Of a stretch of DNA of 64,000 nt, positions 1 through 11,594 are shown piece after piece. A program made the translations under genes and the position numbers. Below the pieces are notes generated by a model. It worked only from the letters and a program-made list of their open reading frames with translations, was not told the DNA's origin and did no database searches. Location of the stretch: NCBI GenBank assembly GCA_964017045.1, contig OZ024801.1, positions 36,054,757-36,118,756 on the forward strand, in the 5' to 3' direction. This stretch comes from Omphiscola glabra (taxonomy: Eukaryota; Mollusca; Gastropoda; Lymnaeidae). Numbering within the stretch: the stretch's first letter is position 1; the number at the start of each line of letters is the position of its first letter.

Positions 1-74
1 ACCTCTGCTCAGACAGACACATACATCGCAGACCTCTGCTCAGACAGACACATACATCGCAGCCTTCTGCTCAG
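1..74. repeat. 31-bp tandem repeat, cut by window edge
   Basis: About 2.4 copies of a unit with core CTCAGACAGACACATACATC; it presumably continues to the left. Confidence 0.85.
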
Positions 75-159
75 AGTTTCACCGCCAGACATTTGTACCC
101 AAGCAATGTAAATTTAATGAAAATAGACTTGGTAACTGCCTTCGTCATTTTACTTGCAC

Positions 160-1655
160 AAATCTAGACCCAATGATTGCCTGTGTCAAGGTTCTAGAGC
201 CAATGATTGCCTGTGCCAAGGTTCTAGACCCAATGATTGCCTGTGTCAAGGATCTAGACCCAATGATTGCTTGTGTCAAGGTTCTAGACCCAATGATTGC
301 CTGTGTCAAGGTTCTAGATCCAATGATTGCCTGTTCCAAGGTTCCAGACCCAATGGTTGCCAGTGCCAAGGTTCTAGACCCAAGGATTGCCTGTGCCAAG
401 GTTCTAGACCCAATTATTGTCAGTGCCAAGGTTCTAGACCCAATGATTGCCCGTGCCAAGGTTATAGATCCAATTATTGCCTGTGCCAAGGTTCTAGACA
501 CAATGATTGCCGGTGTCAATGTTCTAGACCCAATGATTGCCAGTGCCAAGGTTCTAGACCCAATGATTGCCAGTGCCAAGGTTCTAGACCCAATGATTGC
601 CTGTGTCAAGGTTCTAGACCCAATGATTGCCTGTGTCAAGGTTCTAGACCCAAATGATTGCCTGTGCCATGGTTCTAGACCCAACGATTGCTTGTGCCAA
701 GGTTATACATCCAATGATTGCCTGTGCCAAGGTTCTAGATCCAATGATTGCCTGTGCCAAGGTTCTAGACCCAATGATTGCCTGTGTCAAGGTTTTAGAC
801 CCAATGATTGACTGTGCCAAGGTTATAGATACAATGATTGCCTGTGCCAAGGTTCTAGATCCAATGATTGCCTGTGCCAAGGTTCTAGACCCAATGATTG
901 CCTGTGTCAAGGTTTTAGACCCAATGATTGCCTGTGCCAAGGTTATAGACCCAATGATTGCCTGTGTCAAGGTTCTAGACCCAATGATTGCCTGTGCCAA
1001 GGTTCTAGACCCAATGATTGCCTGTTCCAAGGTTCCAGACCCAATGGTTGCCAGTGCCAAGGTTCTAGACCCAAGGATTGCCTGTGCCAAGGTTCTAGAC
1101 CCAATGATTGTCAGTGCCAAGGTTCTAGACCCAATGATTGCCCGTGCCAAGGTTATAGATCCAATTATTGCCTGTGCCAAGGTTCTAGACACAATGATTG
1201 CCTGTGTAAATGTTCTAGACCCAATGATTGCCAGTGCCAAGGTTCTAGACCCAATGATTGCCAGTGCCAAGGTTCTAGACCCAATGATTGCCTGTGTCAA
1301 GGTTCTAGACCAAATGATTGCCTGTGTCAAGGTTCTAGACCCAATGATTGCCTGTACCAAGGTTCTAGACCCAAATGATTGCCTGTGCCAAGGTTCTAGA
1401 CCCAATGATTGCCTGTGTCAAGGTTCTAGACCCAATGAATGCTTGTGCCAAGGTTATAGATCCAATGATTGCCTGTGCCAAGGTTCTAGATCCAATGATT
1501 GCCTGTGCCAAGGTTCTAGACCCAATGATTGCCTGTGCCCAATTATTGCTTGTGCCAAGGTTATAGATCCAATGATTGCATGTGACAAGGTTCTAGATCC
1601 AATGATTGTCTGTGCCAGGGTTCTAGACCCAATGAGTGCCTGTGCTAAGACTTGA
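160..1655. repeat. 30-bp minisatellite, about 50 copies, with higher-order structure
   Basis: Core CCAATGATTGCCTGTGCCAA. The unit length is divisible by 3, so long open frames occur on both strands (10-residue repeats such as MIACAKVLDP). A block with distinctive variants (CTGTTCCAAGGTTCCAGACC) recurs at 331 and 1022, showing a roughly 690-bp higher-order duplication; the one-base insertion CCCAAATGATTG also occurs twice (about 650 and 1371). Confidence 0.95.
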
Positions 1656-1683
1656 CGAGCGTGGCTAAAGGTAACGAAAGACC

Positions 1684-1775
1684 CTGAGATGTGTTCTCGG
1701 TGTTTATTGAACACATGTGGTGCTCGGTGTTCATTGAACACATGTGGTTCTCGGTGTTCATTGAACACATGTGGT
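1684..1775. repeat. 27-bp tandem repeat, about 3 copies
   Basis: Core CTCGGTGTTCATTGAACACA; contains the partial palindrome GTTCATTGAAC. Confidence 0.85.
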
Positions 1776-1854
1776 GTAGTAGAGGTGTGGGGTATAATTA
1801 GAAAATGTTTTTAGGCACTGTTAAAAGTGAGAGAAATATAATGACGTTATCTTA

Positions 1855-2276
1855 AGCGTATTTAAAAGATGCCAGTGACAGTATATTTAAAAGACGCCAG
1901 TGACAGTATATTTAAAAGACGCCGGTGACAGTATATTTAAAAGATGCCGGTGACAGTATATTTAAAAGATGCCTGTGATAGTGTATTTAAAAGATGCCAG
2001 TATATTTAAAAGATGCCAGTGACAGTATATTTAAAAGATGCCATTGACAGTATATTTAAAAGATGCCAGTGACAGTATATTTAAAAGATGCCATTGACAG
2101 TATATTTAAAAGATGCCAGTGACAGTATATTTAAAAGATGCCAGTGACAGTATATTTAAAAGATGCCGGTGACAGTATATTTAAAAGATGCCGGTGACGG
2201 TATATTTAAAAGAAGCCGGTGACAGTATATTTAAAAGATGCCAGTGACAGTATATTGAAAAGATGCCAGTGCCAGG
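1855..2276. repeat. 25-bp minisatellite, about 17 copies
   Basis: Core TATTTAAAAGATGCCAGTGA with one shortened unit near 1998. Confidence 0.93.
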
Positions 2277-2744
2277 ACTTTGGGTCCAGTCCTGTCTCTA
2301 AAATATTTTGTTTTAAAAAGTATGTATTTGTGTGTGTGTGTGGGGGGGGTGTATATCATTTTTGTTTTTGCATGCGTTCGATTTCAAATATATTTTTTCG
2401 CTTTTAGAATTTCAGGTTGTCTCCTCCCCCCCCCCCCCCCTCCCCCTTTGGGAACGTCTCAGATAATTCCATGGATAGAGAAATATACGGGTGTTGTCGT
2501 CAGATGTTTAAAAAGTTATATTGCTATGTAACAAGCACTTGAGAAAAATATCGGATGTTTCATTGAGTTCCAAGAAAATCGTTCTTGTAAAATCTTGACT
2601 GGCATGATTTGATCATAGCTTCGTAAATTTGCCCAACAAAAATTATTTTTAAAATATAGTTATAAAAAGTATCATTTCTTTAGATCGATCGACACACCTG
2701 TCAATCTTACAAGACCCCTACTTTTGTAACGACACACCGTTTGA
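2277..2744. other. Unique AT-rich spacer with poly-C tract
   Basis: No gene or repeat recognised except a TG run near 2328-2345 and a C18-type homopolymer tract near 2424-2441. Confidence 0.6.
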
Positions 2745-2828
2745 AAATAACACGACACAGTGGTTGATAATAACACGACACACTGGTTGATAATAACACG
2801 ACACACTGGTTGATAATAACACGCCCGA
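2745..2828. repeat. 23-bp tandem repeat, about 3.5 copies
   Basis: Core GACACACTGGTTGATAATAA. Confidence 0.85.
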
Positions 2829-2965
2829 CAATTTTTTGTTGTTGAAAAAAGTAACTAAAAATGTTATAAAGTCGAGACTCTATCAGCACTGGAACAATAC
2901 ATGTCAATAATAGACCGCAAAGCCATTTTTATTTCGTTTCAAAACTTGATTAATAAATTGATTTC

Positions 2966-3355
2966 ACGCCCACCCCTGTGGCTACTATTTCATGTCCACC
3001 CCTGTGGATACAGATTTCACGTCCACCCCTGTGGCTACAGATTTCATGTCCACCCCTGTGGCTACTATTTCAAGTCCACCTCTGTGGCTACTATTTCATG
3101 TCCACCTCTGTGGCTACTATTTCACGTCCACCCCTGTGGCTACTATTTCATGTCCACCTCTGTGGCTACTATTTCATGTCCACCTCTGTGGCTACTATTT
3201 CACGTCCACCCCTGTGGCTACTATTTCACGTCCACCCCTGTGGCTCCTATTTCACGTCCACCCCTGTGGCTACTATTTCACGTCCACCCCCGTGGCTACT
3301 ATTTCACGTCCACCCTTGTGGCTACTATTTCACGTCCACCCCTGTGGCTCCTGAT
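2966..3355. repeat. 27-bp minisatellite, about 14 copies
   Basis: Core CACGTCCACCCCTGTGGCTA. Open in several frames because 27 is divisible by 3; not a gene. Confidence 0.93.
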
Positions 3356-3703
3356 TTCATCCAGCACTTTAAATAAGCGAACAGAGAAAACCGAACTATA
3401 ACATATTTGTTCTTCAACTTTTCACGGTCCATTGATTTTTTGTAACGTTACCTTGACATACATTTCTATAGCTTCATTACAGTTATGACAGGTCATATAC
3501 AGGTGTATGTGACAATAAGTGTATGAATGAATAAACGTAACGCCCGATGGGACTGAGTGCATCCCACCCCCCCACCCCCCAAACTTGTGGTTGGAATAGT
3601 TTTTGATGTAAAGGTCAGGCTATGACTCATTTCATAAATATTCCATTGAAACGATCTTGTTGTTATTGGTTGCATTTTAAAATGCTTCACGCCCCAGCAC
3701 CAC
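3356..3703. other. Spacer, nothing recognised
   Basis: Low-complexity C-rich patch near 3565-3590; otherwise no feature supported. Confidence 0.5.
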
Positions 3704-3770
3704 CGCCCTGCCAGCTACGCCCAGCCAGCTACGCCCTGCCAGCTATGCCCTGCCAGCTACGCTCTGTCGG
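3704..3770. repeat. 14-bp tandem repeat, about 4-5 copies
   Basis: Core CCCTGCCAGCTACG, imperfect. Confidence 0.75.
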
Positions 3771-4013
3771 CGATGTCCTTAGGTAGCGCTACACTGTTTT
3801 ACAAATGTAATATGCTTGAAGATTTACAATGTCTGTTTAACAAATACTACGTAACAAAGGGACGATACCATTGATTAAATGTACCAAAGTAAGAAGGATA
3901 GCCCAACTAGTGCTCATTACAATGAACAAGTTATTTGTTGTACCTAGGCTGATGGCAAAGAACAAAATCAAATAAATAGAAATACAATCTCTTTCAACGT
4001 ACAGCACTTGGAT

Positions 4014-4328
4014 TCCTATTACCTTGGACCTATTACCTTGGACCTATTACCTTGGACATATTACCTTGGACCTATTACCTTGGACCTATTACGTTGGACC
4101 TATTACCTTGGACCTATTACCTTGGACCTATTACCTTGGACCTATTACCTTGAACCTATTACCTTGGACCTATTACCTTGGACCTATTATCTTGGACCTA
4201 TTATCTTGGACCTATTACCTTGGACCTATTACCTTGGACCTATTACCTTGGACCTATTACCTTGGACCTATTACCTTGGATCTATTACGTTGGACCTATT
4301 ACCTTGGACCTATTACCTTGGACCTATA
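4014..4328. repeat. 14-bp minisatellite, about 22 copies
   Basis: Unit ATTACCTTGGACCT, occasional ACGTTGG and ATCTTGG variants. Confidence 0.94.
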
Positions 4329-4402
4329 TAGAAAGACAAATATATCAAAACACACACATGCACTCTTATTACCCTAGAAAGGCAAAGATTTCAACACACA
4401 TA

Positions 4403-5562
4403 CACCAGACCTGTTTACCCCTGGGTTAGTGTCAGCGTAGTTTACAGACCTGTTTACCCCTGGGTTAGTGTCAGCGTAGTTTACATATCTGTTTACCCCT
4501 GGGTTAGTGTCAGCGTAGTTTAAAGACCTGTTTACTCCTGGGTTAGTGTCAGCGTAGTTTACATACCCGTTTACCCCATGGGTTAGTGTCAGCGTAGTTT
4601 ACATATCTGTTTACCCCATGGGTTAGTGTCAGCGTAGTTTACATATCTGTTTACGCCTGGGTTAGTGTCAGCGTAGTTTACATAATAATATGTTTACCCC
4701 TGGGTTAGTGTCAGCGTAGTTTACAGACCTGTTTACCCCCATGGGTTAGTGTCAGCGTAGTTTACATATCTGTTTACCCCATGGGTTAGTGTCAGCGTAG
4801 TTTACAGACCTGTTTACCCCTGGGTTAGTGTCAGCGTAGTTGACATATCTGTTTACCCCTGGGTTAGTGTCAGCGTAGTTTACAGACCTGTTTACCCCTG
4901 GTTTAGTGTCAGCGTGGTTTGCAGACCTGTTTACCCCTGGGTTAGTGTCAGCGTAGTTTACAGACCTGTTTACCCCTGGGTTAGTGTCAGCGTAGTTTAC
5001 ATATCTGTTTACCCCTGGGTTAGTGTCAGCGTAGTTTAAAGACCTGTTTACTCCTGGGTTAGTGTCAGCGTAGTTTACATACCCGTTTACCCCATGGGTT
5101 AGTGTCAGCGTATTTTACATATCTGTTTACCCCATGGGTTAGTGTCAGCGTAGTTTACATATCTGTTTACGCCTGGGTTAGTGTCAGCGTAGTTTACATA
5201 ATAATATGTTTACCCCTGGGTTAGTGTCAGCGTAGTTTACAGACCTGTTTACCCCTGGGTTAGTGTCAGCGTAGTTTACAGACCTGTTTACCCCTGGGTT
5301 AGTGTCAGCGTAGTTTACAGACCTGTTTACCCCATGGGTTAGTGTCAGCGTAGTTTACAGACCTGTCTACCCCTTGGTTAATGTCAGCGTAGTTTACATA
5401 TCTGTTTACCCCATGGGTTAGTGTCAGCGTAGTTTACAGACCTGTCTACCCTGCCATGGGTTAGTGTCAGCGTAGTTAACATACCTGTCTACCCCTGGGT
5501 TAGTGTCAGCGTAGTTTACAGACCTGTTTACCCCTTGGTTAGTGTCAGCGTAGTTTACAGCG
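4403..5562. repeat. 39-bp minisatellite, about 29 copies, with higher-order duplication
   Basis: Core CCCTGGGTTAGTGTCAGCGT. The odd unit TTTACATAATAATATG occurs at about 4676 and 5192, exactly 516 bp apart, and neighbouring variants repeat in the same order, so about 13 units were duplicated as a block. An inverted orphan unit lies at 9338-9385. Confidence 0.95.
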
Positions 5563-5602
5563 CAGTAGAGATAACAGACCAACGCGACGCAGAATCAAAC
5601 AC

Positions 5603-5960
5603 AATAGCTTTGGCTATAACAACAAATAGATATTGCTATAAGAATAAAATAGATATGGCCATAAGAGCAAAATGGATATGACTATAACATCAAAATAGAT
5701 ATGGCCATAACAACACAGTATATATGGCTATAAGAACAAATAGAAATGGCTATAAGACTAAAAAGGAAATGACTGTAACATCAAATAAATATGGCTATAA
5801 GAACAAATAGAGATAGCTATAAGAACAAATAGATATGGCTATAAGAACAAAATGGATATGGCTATAACATCAAAATAGATATGGCTATAAGAACAAAATA
5901 GATATGGCCATAACAACAAAATAGATATGGCTAGAACTAAAAAATAGATATGGCTATAAC
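5603..5960. repeat. About 23-bp degenerate minisatellite, about 16 copies
   Basis: Core GGCTATAAGAACAAAATAGA with many substitutions and length variants; an old array. Confidence 0.85.
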
Positions 5961-6254
5961 AAAAGCTATTTATATTAGTACAACAAGTTTACGAAAAGAA
6001 TAATACTTTTCCGGGTGGTGTGGGTACTTTAGCTTGAAGGGTGTGGGGTGGGGGGATAGCCCTCCTGCAGAGATGCCAGATAGAAACCCTACACCGACCT
6101 GACTCGTTTACCTTCTATGACAACGCTATTGTAATTCATACATCCGCCATGTTGTTTAATGCACACGTTGAATGGACACCATTTTTATAGATTTGTTTAA
6201 AGCACCATGCTCTCTGGCGCACTAAAAGAAAGGTTCAAGTGACACCTGATCTAC
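5961..6254. other. Unique spacer
   Basis: No gene or array recognised. Confidence 0.5.
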
Positions 6255-6690
6255 ACGAATCTGTCACAGTGGTAATGACATTCCCTGGCAACTGTCACAG
6301 TGATAATGACATTCCCTGGCAACTGTCACAGTGATAATGACATTCCCTGGCAACTGTCACAGTGATAATGACATTCCCTGGCAACTGTCACAGTGATAAT
6401 GACATTCCCTGGTAACTGTCACAGTGATAATGACATTCCCTGGAAACTGTCACAGTGATAATGACATTCCCTGGCAACTGTCACAGTGATAATGACATTC
6501 CCTGGAAACTGTCACAGTGATAATGACATTCCCTGGAAACTGTCACAGTGATAATGACATTCCCTGGAAACTGTCACAGTGATAATGACATTCCCTGGAA
6601 ACTGTCACAGTGATAATGACATTCCCTGGAAACTGTCACAGTGATAATGACATTCCCTGGAAACTGTCACAGTGATAATGACATTCCCTG
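6255..6690. repeat. 31-bp minisatellite, about 14 copies
   Basis: Core GTCACAGTGATAATGACATT, very homogeneous; GGCAACT units lie mostly left and GGAAACT units right. Confidence 0.95.
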
Positions 6691-6775
6691 CTTGGCATGG
6701 CGCGGCGTTTAAATTGGGTGATCTGTCTTGTTTTGTCAGCACATTTGATGGGATAAACTTTATACCACGGGGCGT

Positions 6776-7282
6776 TAAAAGATCATGTGTGTCAGAGTTA
6801 AAAAGAGCATGTGTGTCAGAGTTAAAAAGATCATGTGTGTCAGAGTTAAAAAGATCATGCGTGTCAGAGTTAAAAAGATCATGTGTGTCAGAGTTAAAAA
6901 GAGCATGTGTGTCAGAGTTAAAAAGATCATGTGTGTTAGAGTTAAAAAGATCATGTGTGTCAGAGTTAAAAAGATCATGTGTGTTAGAGTTAAAAAGATC
7001 ATGTGTGTCAGCGTTTAAAAGATCATGTGTGTTAGAGTTAAAAGATCATGTGTGTCAAAGTTAAAAAGATCATGTGTGTCAGAGTTAAAAAGATCATGTG
7101 TGTCAGCGTTAAAAAGGTCATGTGTGTCAGAGTTAAAAAGATCATGTGTGTTAGAGTTTAAAATATCATGTGTGTCAGAGGTTAAAAGATCGTGTGTGTC
7201 GGAGTTAAAAGATCATGTGTGTCAGAGTTAAAAAGATCACGTGTGTCAGAGTTAAAAAGATCATGTGTGTCAGAGTTAAAAA
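6776..7282. repeat. 24-bp minisatellite, about 21 copies
   Basis: Core ATCATGTGTGTCAGAGTTAA; open in most frames because 24 is divisible by 3. Confidence 0.94.
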
Positions 7283-7332
7283 CTTTTCTTTCATTGCCTG
7301 GAAAAAGTTAATTATCACCTGTAAAAAATCTC

Positions 7333-7412
7333 ACTTTAAATATCTCCCGTTAAATATTTCCCGTTAAATATATCCCTTTAAATATCTCCCGTTAAACATA
7401 TCCCGTTAAATA
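7333..7412. repeat. 14-bp tandem repeat, about 6 copies
   Basis: Core AAATATCTCCCGTT, imperfect. Confidence 0.8.
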
Positions 7413-7451
7413 TAAAACAGGCAAGTTTACGCCAACCAGCTCCCGCTCAAA

Positions 7452-7668
7452 GTGTAATAATGTACATACCTTAATAATGTACAGACCTTAATAATGTACA
7501 GGCCTTAATAATGTACAGACCTTAATAATGTACAGACCTTAATAATGTACAGACCTTAATAATGTGCAGACCTTAATAATGTGCAGACCTTAATAATGTA
7601 CAGACCTTAATAATGTACAGACCTTAATAATGTACAGACCTTAATAATGTACAGACCTTAATAATGTA
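7452..7668. repeat. 17-bp minisatellite, left part of array split by LINE
   Basis: About 13 copies of TTAATAATGTACAGACC; the same array resumes at 8918. Confidence 0.95.
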
Positions 7669-7703
7669 TGGCATCCTTCCGTCTTCACGAGACGATGGAG
7701 TAG

Positions 7704-8282
7704 CTATATTGTAGTCCTACACCTCGACGAGTGGCTCACTAGGCCAATCCTGGAGTGACAATCTCGTCTGCATTTCACGCAGGAGAATGATGATTCCTGG
7801 TTAATTTTGGCCTTCCGTGCTGTTCTTTTTCTTGCAAGGGCTTCGTTCCGCACATCTTCTGCCCTTTTCACTCCTTCGTACACTGCCGTTCGCCAGCTGG
7901 AACGTTGTTCGGCAATGATCTCCCATTTATTGACTTCAATGTTCGCTTCCTTCATGCTCTTTTTGCAAAAGTCCATATATCTCGAGCGAGGCCGTCCAAT
8001 AAGTTTTGTCCCTTCTGCCAACTCTCCATACAACAGCATCTTTGGAATACGGCCTTCCTCCATTCTCCTTACGTGGCCTAACCAGCGAAGGCGCTTCTTG
8101 CTAAGAGTGGAGAATATGCTACACATTTTGGAACGTTCCAAGACCTCTGTGTTAGTCACCTTGTCCTGCCATCGGATGCGTAGAATGCGACGCAGACATC
8201 TTTGATGGAAGCTGTTAAGTTTCCGCTCGTGACTGGTATATGTGGTCCACACTTCACTGCCATATAGGAGTGTACTAAGCAC
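7704..8282 (-). pseudogene. LINE reverse transcriptase C-terminal region with zinc-finger-like motif
   Basis: Longest open piece of the truncated LINE, 192 codons. The first part has the LLYGSEVWTTYTSHERKL and RILRIRWQDKVTN motifs found after the RT domain in invertebrate LINEs; the end has CVKCRRDCHSRIGLVSHSSRC-type spacing of Cys and His. It is separated by frameshifts from the RT palm region upstream. Confidence 0.85.
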
Positions 8283-8364
8283 GCATGCCTGATAGCTTTG
8301 CTTTGTCAGTTAGATTGAGATTATTCCACACCCGCTTATTCAGTTTAGCCATAGTTGCTGATGT

Positions 8365-8917
8365 TTATCTCTTCATCAATGGAGAGAGAACTAGATATAT
8401 TGGATCCAAGGTATGTGAAACAACCGACAGATTATGGCCCTCAATAGTTATAATTGGAGGGGACGGCGCTTCTTGCATCATGACATGCGTTTTCTGTAGA
8501 CTAATTAACAATCCAAACTCTTTACAAGCGTGTGATAGACGGTTAACTAGCCGCTGAAGACCTTCTTCTGTGTGAGATGTTAAGGCGGCATCGTCAGCGA
8601 ACAGTAGTTCACGAATTAGTACCCTTTTTACTTTGGTCTTTGCCCGAAAGCGAGCGATATTGAACAGCCTACCATCAGATCTGGTATGTATGTACACTCC
8701 ATCTTCACAGTCCTTGAAAGCAAATTGAAGGAGCATTGATACTAAAATGGAGAAGAGAGTTGGTGCCAGTACACAACCCTGTTTTACTCCGCTGCTGACT
8801 GTGCATGTTTTTGTGAAATGATTGTATGATTGTGAGCAGTCGTGGGGGACAACCTATTCTTTGTAAGATACTGAACATACCATTCCGACTTACCAAGTCA
8901 AATGCCTTTGTCAGATC
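8365..8917 (-). pseudogene. LINE reverse transcriptase palm region, frameshifted
   Basis: Two overlapping frames on the minus strand carry box A (DLTKAFD), a region corresponding to SGVKQGC..P (broken), the FADD active-site box (LLFADDAALTSHTEEGL) and the following FGL..S..KT motif. Frame switches near 8720-8780 and before 8282 disable it. Confidence 0.85.
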
Positions 8918-9027
8918 TAATAATGTACAGACCTTAATAATGTACAGACTTTAATAATGTACAGACTTTAATAATGTACCGACCTTAATAATGTACAGAC
9001 TTTAATAATGTACCGACCTTAATAATG
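8918..9027. repeat. 17-bp minisatellite, right part of split array
   Basis: About 6 copies of the unit at 7452-7668, with TTT and CCG variants not seen on the left. Confidence 0.94.
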
Positions 9028-9689
9028 TACAGACCTTTTTACCCCCATGTTTTCGCAGTAGTAACTACCTCTTAAGCCTAAGACTACGGCACTACGACGA
9101 ATCTAAATTTTTACCTAATTGGTTTTCGGGACTTTTTCGTTGGTTTGGTTTACTTTTCAACACATCGGAGCACCATGACGTGTAGATTTCTTTAGGTTAA
9201 CTTATATAGGCAGCTAAACAGCTGAGTCGATATCCTCACACCACTTGTATTTTGATTGTTAACAACCGGCCCGCCCCCCCCTTTTTTCTCCTTATTGACC
9301 AAACAACTCTTTGGAGCTTGAAACTACGTTTTTAAGAGCTGAAAACTACTCTGACACTAACCCAGGGGTAAACAGGTCTGCAATGTATGGCACTGGATGT
9401 GAGCGCTGTAACACTGTGACTCAGTATACTGCTGGTAGGCATACTTTTTATTTTCGAAAGATTGCCTTAAAGACTCCATTAAATCCATGGACATCGACTT
9501 TAAGTCATGGGAAACATTTGCTTTTTGATGGCACAAGGTGGCGAGACAGACTCACTGTTGGTGTTAACACTTTCCGGAGAGTAGCGCCGGTCACGCCCTA
9601 AAAGGTGCAACGAATAAGTATAATGAGACTTGCCTCTAATACCACAAAGACACCAAAACTCTTGTGTTCTTCATTCGAGCAAGTATTCC
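9028..9689. other. Spacer with an inverted orphan minisatellite unit
   Basis: Mostly unique. A 96-codon open frame at 9311-9601 shows no recognisable domain and overlaps the orphan unit; not called as a gene. Confidence 0.5.
9338..9385 (-). repeat. Single inverted unit of the 4403-5562 array
   Basis: Reverse complement reads GCAGACCTGTTTACCCCTGG followed by GTTAGTGTCAG and AGTAGTTTTC, matching the 39-bp unit over its full length with a couple of differences. Confidence 0.85.
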
Positions 9690-10252
9690 ATAATAGGAAT
9701 CTAATAGGATCCACAAGCCACCTGTGGTACTCACAATCTAATATTACCCACAAGCCACCTGTGGTACTCACAATCTAATAGGATCCACAAGCCACCTGTG
9801 GTACTCACAATCTAATAGGACCCACAAGCCACCTGTTGTACTCACAATCTAAAAGGATCCACAAGCCACCTGTGGTACTCACAATCTAATAGGATCCACA
9901 AGCCACCTGTTGTACTCACAATCTAATAGGATCCACAAGCCACCTGTGGTACTCACAATCTAATAGGACCCACAAGCCACCTGTGGTACTCACAATCTAA
10001 TAGGATCCACAAGCCACCTGTGGTACTCACAATCTAATAGGACCCACAAGCCACCTGTGGTACTCACAATCTAATAGGACCCACAAGCCACCTGTGGTAT
10101 TCACAATCTAATAGGACCCACAAGCCACCTGTGGTACTCGCAATCTAATAGGATCCACAAGCAACCTGTGGTACTCACAATCTAATAGGATCCACAAGCC
10201 ACCTGTGGTACTCACAATCTAATAGGACCCACAAGCCACCTGTGGTACTCAC
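9690..10252. repeat. 37-bp minisatellite, about 15 copies
   Basis: Core ATCCACAAGCCACCTGTGGT, with the CCACAAGCCACCTGTGG partial palindrome in each unit; ATCC/ACCC variants alternate. Confidence 0.95.
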
Positions 10253-10302
10253 CGTCGGATATAGTCTTAGGTATGTTCGCTTGCGAACCAGGACCATCGT
10301 TT

Positions 10303-10578
10303 GTCCCATATTGTTTCACTCATTGACCATCATTTGACCCATATTCCCCACATTGTTGCACTCAATTGACCATCGTTTGTCCCATATTCCCCACATTGTT
10401 CCACTCAATTGACCATCGTTTGTCCCATATTCCCCACATTGTTCCACTCAATTGACCATCGTTTGTCCCATATTCCCCACATTGTTCCACTCAATTGACC
10501 ATCGTTTGTCCCATATTCCCCACATTGTTCCACTCAATTGACCATTGTTTGACCCATATTCCCCACATTATTCCACTC
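10303..10578. repeat. 43-bp minisatellite, about 6 copies
   Basis: Core CATATTCCCCACATTGTTCC plus CACTCAATTGACCATCGTTT. Confidence 0.93.
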
Positions 10579-10822
10579 ACTGCAAAGAGCTGACGTTTGG
10601 TAATATAGCCGGTAGCCTGATGATGCGTGTGATTCTTCTTACCGTTTGCTAAGTGCTCAATTGACCTATTACGACATTGTCGAAGCTAAGATCACGAAAG
10701 CGATTATCAAACTTAGTCAAGCGAGTCTCGTATTAAAATATAATATACAATAACTTCAAATACATGTGTCTAATCTGTAACAAGAATATTCACGAAATGA
10801 GCGTGGATATCTTCTCGTAGCT

Positions 10823-11465
10823 GGGGAGTAGAGATACAGCTATCTGGACAGTAGAGATACAGTAATCTGGGCAGTAGAGATAGTTATATGGACAGTAGAT
10901 ATACAGTTATCTGGGCAGTAGAGATACAGCTATCTGGACAGTAGAGATAGTTATGTGGACAGTAGATATATAGTTATCGGGACAGTAGAGATACAGTTAT
11001 CTGGGTAGTAGATATACAGTTATCTGCACAGTAGCGATACAGTAATCTGGACAGTAGAGATAGTTATATGGACAGTAGATATACAGTTATCTGGACAGTA
11101 GACATACAGTTATATGGACAGTAGATATACAATTATCTGCACAGTAGAGATACAGTTATCTGGACAGTAGAGATAGTTATATTGACAGTGTAGATACAGT
11201 TATCTGGACATTGTAGATACAGTTATCAGGGCAGTAAAGATACAGTTATATGGACAGTGTAGATGCAGTTATCTGGGCAATAGAGATACAGTTATCTGGA
11301 CATTGTAGATACAGTTATCTGGGCAGTAGAGATACAGTTATCTGGACATTGTAGATAGTTATCTGGGCAGTAGAGATACAGTTATCTGGTTAGTGTAGAT
11401 ACAGTTATCTGGGCAGTAGAGATACAGTTATCTGGGCAGTAGAGATACAGTTACCTGGGAAATAC
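10823..11465. repeat. 24-bp minisatellite with length variants, about 27 copies
   Basis: Core CAGTAGAGATACAGTTATCT, with units shortened to GATAGTTAT and units carrying ATTGTAGATAC. Confidence 0.92.
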
Positions 11466-11594
11466 AGTTGCATTACCGGTATGTGAGACGTAGGATTTTG
11501 GGGAATTACCAAGTAACATGATTTTGAAACATAAATAATTAAAGCTTTTACTACAAAAAGACGGATTGAATATTCACAGGCACCTGGGAATAAC

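Larger units (their letters stand above)
7669..8917 (-). mobile_element. 5'-truncated LINE (non-LTR retrotransposon) pseudogene
   Basis: Read on the minus strand from 8917: it starts inside reverse-transcriptase box A (DLTKAFDLVSRNGM), continues through the active-site box LLFADDAAL (about 8600), and ends with a C-terminal region LLYGSEVWT, RWLGHVRRM and a Cys/His motif (CVKC...C...IGLVSHSSRC, about 7710-7770). The frame changes at least twice, so it is dead. It sits within a 17-bp array; TAATAATGTA occurs directly at both ends (to 7668 and from 8918) and may be the target duplication. No poly-A tail. The clade was not resolved. Confidence 0.9.

Noticed and set aside
154..1655. Long open frames with 10-residue repeats on both strands
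   Set aside because: A 30-bp tandem unit without stops keeps all copies open in both directions; no signal of coding on either strand.
7807..8205. 132-codon plus-strand frame
   Set aside because: Antisense shadow of the LINE reverse-transcriptase remnant.
9311..9601. 96-codon frame as small gene
   Set aside because: Overlaps an inverted minisatellite unit and shows no domain, start context or homology that I recognise.
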